NCBI GenBank assembly: GCA_046706685.1
Contig: JBJKPE010000117.1
Location: 1-28,005 of the forward strand
Length of the DNA: 28,005 bases
Direction: 5' to 3'
Origin: JARRRD01 sp046706685
Lineage (GTDB): Bacteria; Nitrospirota; Thermodesulfovibrionia; Thermodesulfovibrionales; UBA6898
The notes below the pieces were generated by a model that was given only the letters and a program-made list of their open reading frames with translations, was not told the origin of the DNA and searched no databases. Position numbers and translations under genes: made by a program. Positions 1-7,036 of the stretch are shown here, piece after piece. Each line of letters opens with the position of its first letter. The first letter of the stretch is position 1.

Positions 1-1605
1 GGGAATATTTCGCTGTCTCTCGGAAAGTTCCCGGCATTTTATCCATAAGTTGTAATAAAGGAAATTATCCTTCTCCTCTTTCAGGTGATTGTTGATGTCC
101 CAGATATTCTTATAGAAGGGTGCCAGCTCCGGAGTGATCGCATCCCCTTTATTGACCGTATTGACAAGGTTATCCCGGATCATTCGCGCCGCCGATTGGC
201 CCGCGGAGCCCGCATAGGTAATTACCTGGATTTTCCCGAACGAAACAGTGGGATTAGCCGTTTCCACGGCATGAGCGGAGGTAACGAAAAAAATCCTTGC
301 TGTAGAATTGACCGCAAAGGCGTCATGGCGAAGCGTTTCGCCCGATAGTGCAGCATTCGGATATGGTCCTTCGGAAAGATAGGGGCGAAGATGGAACGGT
401 TCTTTCCAATCGCTCCCGACAATTATGTCGCCTTCAGCAAAATGGTTCATGATGTAATAGGCAACGTCTTGCCATGGATAATTTCTTTTCTCAGCGAAGA
501 TTTGCTTCATATTCGGTGTCCAGGAGAGTATCAGCAGAATGACTGTCGCCACAGCGGGCAGCAGAGACTTTTTCGGGAAGAACTTTCCTGCAAAATGATC
601 GACCCCCTCGGCGATGAAGATAATGATGACCGGCACGATGAAGATAAGAAAACGCGCATAGCCCCAGGGAAAATGCGACAATCCCTGAACTGAGATGAGA
701 ATTATCGGGAGAAAAATGCTCGGAAGCAGGATCGCAACAGGCTTCTCGTATTTATAGGATACCAAAGCACCCCCTATGAAACTTGCGGCAGAGACCCATG
801 CAAAAAAGCCTCCCGAAAAGTACCGGGTAAAGATATAGGGGATATAGGAGACGCTTGTCGGAGGAGTGTCATGCCAGTGCGCGCCGAACCTCAGCATTTC
901 AGGAAAAATCCTGGCATAGGAAAGATATATGAGGAGCGAGGAGACGGCCAACGGAAGCAACAGGGTGATCAGACCCGTAAGGTATTCTTTCTTCTTCAGA
1001 GTGAGGACAAACCCGCTGCATGCAATGAAAAGAAGAGAAATGACCGGATACAAGCCGTTAGGATGTGCCAAAATCAGGAAATAGAAGCCTATCCCGACCA
1101 GGGCTCCATAACGGTAAGTGCGCATGTCGTACCACTTAAGGAACAGGAGCATCACAACGAGCGATAATGCTGCCAAAAGAGAATAGGATCTGATGATCAC
1201 ACTATAACTGATCAGGTAAGGGTTCACGGCAACTAAAGCGGCAGCGATCAGGGAAACACGGGAAGAGGAAAAGCGTCTCGAAAGGGACGCTGTTAATGGA
1301 ATCGTCGCTATTCCCGCCACGAGCGGGATAAACCCCAGACTCAGCTGGCTCTTGCCAAAAATAGCGGCTACCAATTTTTCTGCGACGATAAAGTAATTCA
1401 TCGATAACCACGTCGCAAAGTGGGACAACAGGTAGGGGATATCTTTTTTGATATAGATGAGCGTCCCGATCTCGTCGCCGACAAACGGCCTATTGCGAAG
1501 ATAGACGCAGCGGATGATTGCGCCAAGGACCGTTATGCACAGAAGATACCATTTTTCAGATCGCGAAAAACGACCTTTTAGTTCAGGAGAATGAATAAAA
1601 GCCAT
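1..1605 (-). CDS. GT-C/PMT-family membrane glycosyltransferase, partial (3' end beyond the window)
   Basis: A reading frame of 535 codons runs without a stop from ATG at 1605 to the left edge, so the C-terminus is missing. The protein begins MAFIHSPELKGRF and is strongly hydrophobic for about 340 residues, with many predicted membrane helices. After the first helix comes the loop RPFVGDEIGTL; the acidic pair D44-E45 sits where GT-C enzymes (ArnT, PMT, GT39/GT83) carry the catalytic or metal-binding acidic residues. The C-terminal part (from about residue 345) is a soluble, presumably periplasmic domain with alternating beta/alpha character. By family it would transfer a sugar from a polyprenyl-phosphate donor to a lipid or protein; the acceptor cannot be read from sequence. 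Neither ATG 1605 nor the in-frame ATG at 1623 has a good ribosome site. It is the outermost gene, divergent from the deaminase. Confidence 0.8.
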   Translation of the reverse strand, partial: MAFIHSPELKGRFSRSEKWYLLCITVLGAIIRCVYLRNRPFVGDEIGTLIYIKKDIPYLLSHFATWLSMNYFIVAEKLVAAIFGKSQLSLGFIPLVAGIATIPLTASLSRRFSSSRVSLIAAALVAVNPYLISYSVIIRSYSLLAALSLVVMLLFLKWYDMRTYRYGALVGIGFYFLILAHPNGLYPVISLLFIACSGFVLTLKKKEYLTGLITLLLPLAVSSLLIYLSYARIFPEMLRFGAHWHDTPPTSVSYIPYIFTRYFSGGFFAWVSAASFIGGALVSYKYEKPVAILLPSIFLPIILISVQGLSHFPWGYARFLIFIVPVIIIFIAEGVDHFAGKFFPKKSLLPAVATVILLILSWTPNMKQIFAEKRNYPWQDVAYYIMNHFAEGDIIVGSDWKEPFHLRPYLSEGPYPNAALSGETLRHDAFAVNSTARIFFVTSAHAVETANPTVSFGKIQVITYAGSAGQSAARMIRDNLVNTVNKGDAITPELAPFYKNIWDINNHLKEEKDNFLYYNLWIKCRELSERQRNIP

Positions 1606-1613
1606 ATTTTCTT

Positions 1614-1676
1614 TCACAACCATCCACGATACGGGAAGGCATCGCTTTCCGCCCCTGCTGTCATTCCGTCACTCAT
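1614..1676 (-). other. Possible 20-codon leader ORF with strong Shine-Dalgarno upstream of the glycosyltransferase
   Basis: On the minus strand CAGGAGAGGGGG precedes ATG at 1676 by four bases. The ORF (MSDGMTAGAESDAFPYRGWL) ends at TGA 1614-1616, just before ATG 1605 and overlapping the alternative ATG 1623. It is out of frame with the glycosyltransferase. It may be a translational-coupling leader, or a sign that one base is wrong and this is the true N-terminus. The rest of 1677-1995 holds no gene I can support; only a TATAAT-like hexamer on the minus strand (1726-1731) without a matching -35. Confidence 0.25.
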
Positions 1677-1995
1677 GTTGCCCCCTCTCCTGATATACTT
1701 CTTCCTTGCGGCCGGCAAGTGCTCTATTATAACTTTTCAGAGATCTCATGTGGTCTCACGCAGCTAGAGTAGTGAGTCAGTTCCGTGGAAAAGATGCGCG
1801 AGCAGGATTTATCTTCCGACCTCCCGGCTCGCTGAGGGGAATGATACAAAAGTGCTTGTTTCTTAACAACTTTGCCCTTAAAAAAGCGGCAAGATTAGAC
1901 GAATTCCAGAAAGGCCGCCGAAAGCCGGTGCGCCGCAGCCCGTGGAGAAAATGCGGAGGGTTTATTTATAATAAGCCATAGAGGAGTGCCGAGGT

Positions 1996-2478
1996 ATGAC
2001 ACCGGGAAAAAGGAAAAAACGTCTGCGGCCGGGATGGGACGAATACTTTATCGATATCGCCAAGGCTGTATCGGCGCGTGCTACGTGTTTCAGGCGGAGG
2101 TACGGCGCCGTAGTAACGAAGGACAATATTATTGTAAGCACGGGTTATAACGGTGCGCCTGCAGGCATGAAAGACTGTCTGGAGGTCGGCAAGTGCACGA
2201 GGAAGGAACTGCAGATACCGCACGGCGAACGTTACGAATTGTGCCACAGTGTACATGCCGAGGCTAATGCTATCATCAGGGCCTCCGTCGATGAACTCAA
2301 GGATGCTACTATCTACATCTCCGGAGAAGACAGCGGGCTGGGGGAGTGCCACTCGGAACCGTGCATGATGTGCAAGAGAATGATCCTGAACGCGCGCATT
2401 GAGAAGGTCGTCTTCTCGGACGGCAACGGCAAGTTCCATGTCATCAAACCGAAAGACTGGTTGAAGGGCCGGGTCTAA
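1996..2478 (+). CDS. Deoxycytidylate deaminase family protein (ComEB-like)
   Basis: This is a 160-residue zinc-dependent cytidine/deoxycytidylate deaminase-fold protein. The zinc and catalytic motifs are HAEANAII (His and Glu, about residues 88-95) and PCMMCKRMI (two Cys ligands, about 123-131). RYGAVVTKDNIIVSTGYNG at 35-53 is the typical N-terminal substrate-pocket region of dCMP deaminases. The known reaction is hydrolytic deamination of dCMP to dUMP, feeding dTTP synthesis in the cytoplasm. Length and motif order match bacterial ComEB/dCMP deaminases. The ATG at 1996 has a GAGGAG site at 1981-1986. The extra Cys and His residues between positions 61 and 83 are also usual in this family. 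The gene is followed by a 9-bp tandem repeat and then the thioredoxin-like gene on the same strand. Confidence 0.88.
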   Translation: MTPGKRKKRLRPGWDEYFIDIAKAVSARATCFRRRYGAVVTKDNIIVSTGYNGAPAGMKDCLEVGKCTRKELQIPHGERYELCHSVHAEANAIIRASVDELKDATIYISGEDSGLGECHSEPCMMCKRMILNARIEKVVFSDGNGKFHVIKPKDWLKGRV

Positions 2479-2480
2479 AG

Positions 2481-2561
2481 AACGGTTCAAACTGTTCAAA
2501 CTGTTCAAACGGTTTAAACCGTTCAAACCTTTCAAACCGGTCAAACTGTTCAAACCGTTCG
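2481..2561 (+). repeat. 9-bp tandem repeat, nine units
   Basis: Nine consecutive 9-base units fill almost the whole gap after the deaminase stop. The consensus is AAC(T/C)GTTCA, with variants such as AACGGTTTA, AACCTTTCA and AACCGGTCA. Unit boundaries fall every nine bases from 2481. The array ends 13 bases before the GAGGAGG ribosome site of the next gene. Because 9 is a multiple of 3 the array stays open in several frames, which creates a spurious minus-strand ORF with a repeating Asn/Leu/Ser pattern. Confidence 0.9.
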
Positions 2562-2585
2562 TCAGGCTTCTTCGAGGAGGAAAAG

Positions 2586-3041
2586 ATGAAAAAATACGGG
2601 CTGCTGGTTTTGATCTTTGGGATGGTGTTTTCCATGACTGCTTTTGCGGCGGATGCCGGCATTCAGTGGCTGTCGCTCAAGGCGGGGATGGAAAAAGCGA
2701 AAGCGGAGAACAAGCCTCTTATTGTCGATTTCTATTACGGGAAGGGATGTCCGCGCTGCGAGGCCATGCAGGAACAGGTGTACGACAACCCGTCTATCGC
2801 TGCCAAGGTCATGAAGGATTTTATCCCCGTGAGGGTTGACCTGAAAAAGAAGTTGACGAAGGAAGAAGAGGATCTGGGCAATAAATATAATTTCAAGAAT
2901 GATTGTCTGCTGTTGTTTCTCGACCCAAAGGGGGAGATAATAAACGACACGATGGGCAAGAGAATGTGTTTCGTCGACAAGATCAATCCGCAGTGGTTTA
3001 TCGATTACCTCAACATGGTGGAGTCTTACTACCGTAAGTGA
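2586..3041 (+). CDS. Exported thioredoxin-like protein with CPRC motif
   Basis: The 151-residue protein starts with a Sec signal peptide (MKKYGLLVLIFGMVF..., predicted cleavage after AFA at about residue 21). It continues as a thioredoxin fold: KPLIVDFYYGKGCPRC places the redox CxxC at Cys55-Cys58. Family members reduce or oxidise disulfides in periplasmic proteins or assist cytochrome c biogenesis; the partner here is unknown. The position of the usual cis-proline loop reads KNDCLLLFLDPKG, so Cys107 appears to stand where proline is normally found. A fourth cysteine lies at 128. Ribosome site GAGGAGG at 2574-2580. A nested inverted repeat follows the stop. Confidence 0.82.
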   Translation: MKKYGLLVLIFGMVFSMTAFAADAGIQWLSLKAGMEKAKAENKPLIVDFYYGKGCPRCEAMQEQVYDNPSIAAKVMKDFIPVRVDLKKKLTKEEEDLGNKYNFKNDCLLLFLDPKGEIINDTMGKRMCFVDKINPQWFIDYLNMVESYYRK

Positions 3042-3057
3042 GGACGCGCTCCCCGGT

Positions 3058-3097
3058 ACCTGCCAGCTGAAAAAGGGACCCCGAACCGGGGGCAGGT
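3058..3097 (+). terminator. Nested hairpin downstream of the thioredoxin-like gene
   Basis: ACCTGCC (3058-3064) pairs with GGCAGGT (3091-3097), and CCCCG (3079-3083) pairs with CGGGG (3087-3091) around an AAC loop. It lies 17 bases after the stop and directly precedes the tRNA promoter. There is no long T-run (only TTT), so intrinsic termination is possible but not certain. Confidence 0.4.
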
Positions 3098-3127
3098 TTG
3101 ACAATCTGACGCATGATAAGTTATCCT
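3098..3127 (+). promoter_or_regulatory. Sigma-70-type promoter of the initiator tRNA
   Basis: TTGACA at 3098-3103 is a perfect -35. After 18 bases comes TATCCT at 3122-3127 (4 of 6 matches to TATAAT). Predicted transcription start is about 3133-3135, a few bases before the mature tRNA 5' end at 3138. Confidence 0.6.
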
Positions 3128-3137
3128 AAAAAACTAT

Positions 3138-3214
<77 letters not shown>

Positions 3215-3242
3215 GAAAATATTACTATATTTCAATAGATTA

Positions 3243-3273
3243 GAGGCTGTCAGACGAAAAGTCCGACAGCCTC
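3243..3273 (+). terminator. Strong hairpin downstream of the tRNA
   Basis: GAGGCTGTC (3243-3251) pairs with GACAGCCTC (3265-3273). An inner GAC/GTC pairing (3253-3255 with 3261-3263) closes a GAAAA loop, with one A/C mismatch between the stems. It lies 28 bases after the tRNA and is a plausible terminator, although only a short T-run follows. Confidence 0.5.
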
Positions 3274-3279
3274 CGATTT

Positions 3280-3493
3280 CGTCCATGTATAAAGAACTCC
3301 ATAACCGAATTGACCCCTGTTTATCTTCCGGTACATTCTTTTCTTTGGAAAAGCAGAAGGACCATATTTCATCACATTGAGCCCTACTACAGGGGAGATT
3401 CCTGAATACCTTATCCTGATATTCAGAACAAGCTGTCTTGATGATAGTTTCGTGAAAGTGAATCTCCTCTCCAATCCCTCCGGAAATCCGCAT
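3280..3493 (-). pseudogene. Relic of an IS1-type transposase (frameshifted and truncated)
   Basis: One minus-strand frame (about 3434 down to 3314) encodes ACSEYQDKVFRNLPC then SRAQCDEIWSFCFSKEKNVP. I recognise this as the conserved stretch of IS1-family transposases around the QCDEIWSF catalytic region. The homology then jumps to another frame at about 3315 and continues GQFGYGVLYTWT, which follows directly in intact IS1-type proteins. The C-terminal catalytic part and most of the N-terminal DNA-binding part are missing, and no terminal inverted repeats were found. Upstream to 3493 the similarity is weak. It therefore looks like a decayed insertion next to a tRNA gene. The call rests on recalled family patterns rather than a database search. 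Confidence 0.55.
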
Positions 3494-3546
3494 TTTTCTT
3501 CTCTCTTCTTATTGTCCGGAGTACGCCGGTAATAAACATTTTTCCC

Positions 3547-3576
3547 TTGACAGTAATCTGAGCGGAAAGGTATAAA
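3547..3576 (+). promoter_or_regulatory. Sigma-70-type promoter upstream of the asparagine-synthetase-like gene
   Basis: TTGACA at 3547-3552, an 18-base spacer and TATAAA at 3571-3576 form a near-consensus promoter. Predicted start is about 3583, giving a leader of roughly 130 bases before the ATG at 3715. The leader contains one 41-codon ORF (3585-3710) without a ribosome site. Apart from the promoter, 3494-3714 shows nothing else I can support. Confidence 0.6.
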
Positions 3577-3714
3577 TAACTGCTATGCGGCGGGGAAATA
3601 GTAACTCGATTCAGGGGGTTTGTGGGTACCGGCCTTCGCATAGTCTTTTCTATTCGGGGTGGCAATATAATCAAAGAATTTCTGTTTGGATTATGGGCTG
3701 GTGGGGTTAAATAG

Positions 3715-5619
3715 ATGGCCGGCATTGCAGGACTAATCAGCCCCTCGCCCAAGGCTATAGATCCGCTCCTGGAAATGATGGCCGGCTCACTTTGCTTTTC
3801 TTCGAGGAGCACGCTGGAAAAATGGACGTGGCGGGATACCGGCCTCTGCCGGGTGCGCATTGGCATGGATAATCCCGAGCGACAGCCGATTTTCAACGGC
3901 AGCAAGACAAAATGCATTGTCATGTTCGGAGAATGCTTCAATTATGCGAACCAAAAGCAGGAACTCATGCACCGCGGCCACACATTTCTTCACCGTGATA
4001 ATGACGCGGAATTCTGCCTGAAGCTGTATGAGGAATACGGCTACGCTGCCTTCGCGAAACTCGACGGCTCTTATTCTTTGGCCCTTTACGACTCGACCAA
4101 CGGAGAACTGTTGCTGGCCAGCGACCGTCTCGGCAGCAGACCCTTATTCTATGGCTCAACACCTGACGGCACACTGTTCTTCGCTTCCCAAGTGGCTTCA
4201 ATACTCCGTGCCCCCGGGATTTCAAGGGAGTTGAATATCGGCGCCGCCGTTGAATTTTGCGCATTACAGCGTGTGTATGGTGACAGGACGCATCACCGCA
4301 GCGTAAAGATGCTGCCGCCCGCCTCTGTACTTCGCTATAACGCGGGGCGGGTGGATATCAAGGCATACTGGCAACTCGATTACCGTCCTGAGCCGGGCTC
4401 AGCCGACGAATATGCCGAGGAGCTGACAGCTGCCATGAAACGGGCGGCGCGTAACCTTGCCCGCGGCGGCGCCAACCCAGCCGTACTGCTTAGCGGTGGA
4501 CTGGATTCCAGGATGGTTGTGGCCGCTGCAGGGGATAAGATCAGTTGTTACACCTTCGGCGATTATATGAACATGGAGGCCGAGATCGCCAAGGGTGTCG
4601 CCGAAGCCAGGGGGTTCGAATTTCATTTTCTGCAACGCGACGCCGACCATTATGTCAACATGCTTGATATGGCAGTAGATATAGGCAACGGCATGTACGC
4701 CTTCAATCACGCCCATGCCTTGGGCTTCACAGACGCCATTACCGGAGAGTGTGATGTCATAGCACATGGCTGTGCCATCGAGCGTCTCTTTCGAGGCACC
4801 TGTCTCCCCAAGGTCGAACATAAGATCCTGGGGTTCAAAGCAGGAAAGATACTTGACCCAACGCTCACCGAGACGAATCTGCCGCAACGGATACTCCTGC
4901 GTGGCGGTAACCTGCTGGGTCAAGGTATAAGGAACCTCCTGACAGAGACGGGCAAAGCAGCACTGGATGAAGTTATGGCTTCATCGGCACGCGAGATCAC
5001 CGCGAATGCCTCTGCTCACGCCGAGAATATATACGACAAATTCATGTGGCCCGATCTTTATTATCACGCACGCCGTACCTCGGCGCTGTTCGAATATGCC
5101 CTGCGTCCGTTCATGACCGAACGAGGTCTCTATTGCAACAACGAGGTCATCGATCTGCATTTAAGGATGCCCGTTCATCTGCGCGCCGGCAACGAGGTAT
5201 GGATCAAGGTGCTGGGGCGTCTCAACAGGAAGATCGCAAGGACGATAGACGCAAACACAAATCACAGCCCATATATGCCGGCCGTGCTCGCTTCTATCCT
5301 TGAATCCGGCAATGCTCTGTCGCGGCACCTTCCCCTCCTGCGGCGGATTAGAAAGAAAACTACCGAAACTGGCGCGCAACTGGAGCTCTCTCCGACTTCC
5401 TGGCCGTGGTTCGATTGGATGATTTGCAATAACCCTAAAATGCGGCAAGTGGTTACCGACACCCTGAATGACCCTGAAGCTTTACCGCCGGATCTTTTCG
5501 ATCACCAAAGTATCAGCAGGCTGCTTACAGAGCATTTGGCCGGGCGCGGGCATCACCGGGTAATGTTGTTTGCGTTACTAACCTTCGGTCGCTGGCATAA
5601 GAAATACGCAGGCCTTTGA
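3715..5619 (+). CDS. Asparagine-synthetase-like protein with inactive glutaminase site (Cys2 to Ala)
   Basis: The 634-residue protein has AsnB architecture: an N-terminal class-II amidotransferase (Ntn) domain (about 1-210) and a C-terminal synthetase domain with the PP-loop SGGLDS at residues 260-265. AsnB enzymes adenylate a carboxylate with ATP and attack it with ammonia from glutamine. The glutaminase nucleophile must be Cys2 (MCGIAG); here the N-terminus reads MAGIAG. No other in-frame start giving a Cys exists, so glutamine hydrolysis is unlikely. Relatives without Cys2 use free ammonia or an intramolecular amine (beta-lactam synthetase, lasso cyclase). The full length exceeds a typical AsnB slightly and is closer to uncharacterised exopolysaccharide- or capsule-associated AsnB paralogues. 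It has its own promoter and no obvious biosynthetic partners beside it. GGTGGGG precedes the ATG. Confidence 0.8.
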   Translation: MAGIAGLISPSPKAIDPLLEMMAGSLCFSSRSTLEKWTWRDTGLCRVRIGMDNPERQPIFNGSKTKCIVMFGECFNYANQKQELMHRGHTFLHRDNDAEFCLKLYEEYGYAAFAKLDGSYSLALYDSTNGELLLASDRLGSRPLFYGSTPDGTLFFASQVASILRAPGISRELNIGAAVEFCALQRVYGDRTHHRSVKMLPPASVLRYNAGRVDIKAYWQLDYRPEPGSADEYAEELTAAMKRAARNLARGGANPAVLLSGGLDSRMVVAAAGDKISCYTFGDYMNMEAEIAKGVAEARGFEFHFLQRDADHYVNMLDMAVDIGNGMYAFNHAHALGFTDAITGECDVIAHGCAIERLFRGTCLPKVEHKILGFKAGKILDPTLTETNLPQRILLRGGNLLGQGIRNLLTETGKAALDEVMASSAREITANASAHAENIYDKFMWPDLYYHARRTSALFEYALRPFMTERGLYCNNEVIDLHLRMPVHLRAGNEVWIKVLGRLNRKIARTIDANTNHSPYMPAVLASILESGNALSRHLPLLRRIRKKTTETGAQLELSPTSWPWFDWMICNNPKMRQVVTDTLNDPEALPPDLFDHQSISRLLTEHLAGRGHHRVMLFALLTFGRWHKKYAGL

Positions 5620-5628
5620 TGTGCATGC

Positions 5629-5677
5629 ATGACCAAAAGCTTCCGCAGAAGTTATAATTCAGAGTGCACCGGAAGCT
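5629..5677 (+). promoter_or_regulatory. Candidate promoter with overlapping inverted repeat
   Basis: ATGACC (5629-5634, 4 of 6 to TTGACA), an 18-base spacer and a perfect TATAAT (5653-5658) precede the unknown gene at 5700. An 8-bp inverted repeat, AGCTTCCG (5638-5645) and CGGAAGCT (5670-5677), brackets the -10 box. It could be an operator, or a weak terminator of the preceding gene; there is no T-run. Confidence 0.4.
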
Positions 5678-5699
5678 GTTCATCTAAAGAGGGCAGGTA

Positions 5700-6353
5700 A
5701 TGTCGGAGACAGAAACATATTCTTTTTTCGCTGTTTCATATGAACTCAACAAAAGAGAATTCAGAAGGAAAGTCGGTCTGTTTCCCGAGGAGATGCGTTA
5801 TTATGTCATCCTCGCAAACAGCATCATAGGCTCGGAAAACGCAAAGAGGGTGGCTGAGACCCCTGAGGCAGTTGTCGAAGACAGTCGTGAGTTTGTGGAA
5901 AAACTGCTTTCCCTGGTAAGCCCCGGGGCTGATGACGGGTTCAGGGAGGTGGCTGAAACGTACCTGATCGAGACGATGAAAGACGAGTTGAGGTTCAGTT
6001 GTCCGAACTGTGAGAACTTCAGCAAATGCCTCGATCTTGAGAACCTGACCGTGGGACTCCTTTTCAAAAGGCGAGCGAACGGCGAAGATACCGAAGAAAT
6101 CAGGAGGGAAATAGCCCTGCAGGTGGATCGGGCGTTGAAGAATATACCTTACATCGACACTGACATGGCACACGAACTCTGCAAAGACTTCAGGCATCAA
6201 TACCGGGCTTCCGGCGTTGGAGATGTCTTTGGCAGATATTCAGACATAGCTGCAGGGCTTCATAAGTCCTTCGGACTGGACTACGGGAAGATCCAGAAAG
6301 AGATGATCGAAATAAACATGGAATTCTGCGAAAAGACCTCCGGGCGCGAGTAG
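5700..6353 (+). CDS. Unknown cytoplasmic protein with CPNC-x5-C motif
   Basis: I do not recognise this 217-residue protein. It has no signal peptide or membrane segment and is predicted mostly alpha-helical with many acidic residues. One short Cys cluster, SCPNCENFSKC (about residues 100-110), could bind a metal or a cluster with the later Cys at about 162 and 210. The ATG is chosen because AGAGGGCAGG lies just upstream and a TATAAT-containing promoter candidate lies at 5629-5658. It follows the AsnB-like gene by 80 bases and is separated from the next gene by 183 bases, so it may be transcribed alone. Confidence 0.65.
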   Translation: MSETETYSFFAVSYELNKREFRRKVGLFPEEMRYYVILANSIIGSENAKRVAETPEAVVEDSREFVEKLLSLVSPGADDGFREVAETYLIETMKDELRFSCPNCENFSKCLDLENLTVGLLFKRRANGEDTEEIRREIALQVDRALKNIPYIDTDMAHELCKDFRHQYRASGVGDVFGRYSDIAAGLHKSFGLDYGKIQKEMIEINMEFCEKTSGRE

Positions 6354-6536
6354 TAGTCTAAGGCTTCACCCCACAACCCGACATATCCGGCTGTTCCTGT
6401 TTCGGACGCGACTGGCCTCGGCGCCGGCAGACATTAAGATAACTTAATCTCCAATGAAAAAGTTTCGTGGTATTATCTTACTTGGAGCAACTGCACATTT
6501 AACGGGCAAGCATCAGACATTTATGGAGGTGCAACT

Positions 6537-6995
6537 ATGATAGCAAAGACAATTTTCTTTTCCTTCGTTGTCATCTTATGTTCCTTCTTTATGGCCAGTG
6601 CCGTTTTCGCTAAAGACAAAGAGGAATCGACGACCGTTTCCGATAGGAGCATTGCCCCTGTGAAGGCCGAAGCCCCGCTGGAAATGAAATCCGACGTTTT
6701 TTCAAATACCGGCACCCTTGACGGGACGCCCGATCTTTCGGTTGCGCATTCCCCGTCGGTTACCCGGTATCATCTGCTGAACTCTCAAGCGGAGTCTTTT
6801 AAGATAATCTCCATGATGGAAAAAAGGGTGGCAGACAGAAAACTGATTCAAAAGATAAAAGATAAACTTCCGACACTGGGCGAGGATCGTCTGAGGATGC
6901 TGGCCTATCTTTCCGAAGAAGTTGGCGTGGACGACCGGAGTCCAAAGACTGACATCGCCTTCCTTATCGCTACAACCCTGATCATTTTTTCCTGA
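6537..6995 (+). CDS. Unknown small exported protein with C-terminal hydrophobic segment
   Basis: The protein has 152 residues. The N-terminus (MIAKTIFFSFVVILCSFFMA, cleavage predicted after AVFA near residue 25) is a Sec signal peptide, and the last dozen residues (DIAFLIATTLIIFS) are hydrophobic, as in a membrane tail. The middle is polar, with a helical stretch EKRVADRKLIQKIKDKLPTL. No family recognised. Ribosome site GGAGGTG at about 6524-6530. It is followed after 41 bases by the next membrane protein, so the two may be an operon. The upstream gap (6354-6536) contains a short palindrome, ATTAAG/CTTAAT, at about 6434-6449 and no clear promoter. Confidence 0.7.
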   Translation: MIAKTIFFSFVVILCSFFMASAVFAKDKEESTTVSDRSIAPVKAEAPLEMKSDVFSNTGTLDGTPDLSVAHSPSVTRYHLLNSQAESFKIISMMEKRVADRKLIQKIKDKLPTLGEDRLRMLAYLSEEVGVDDRSPKTDIAFLIATTLIIFS

Positions 6996-7036
6996 GAAGC
7001 CTGTCCAATAAGGCACGACAAAAAAGCGAGGTTGCC

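Noticed and set aside
85..1411. Short open frames at 85-348, 391-693, 871-1167 (plus) and 1202-1411 (minus)
   Set aside because: They are other-frame readings of the long minus-strand glycosyltransferase gene.
1966..2553. 195-codon minus-strand frame with a repeating Asn/Leu/Ser start
   Set aside because: It is the reverse translation of the 9-bp tandem repeat plus the antisense of the deaminase.
3585..3710. 41-codon frame between promoter and AsnB-like gene as a lasso-type precursor
   Set aside because: No ribosome site, predicted transcript start lies only two bases upstream, Trp/Tyr-rich random-looking sequence, and no lasso protease or RRE gene nearby.
3715..5619. AsnB-like protein as part of the RiPP operon at 14735-26090
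   Set aside because: It is more than 9 kb upstream with several unrelated operons and a minus-strand pair in between.
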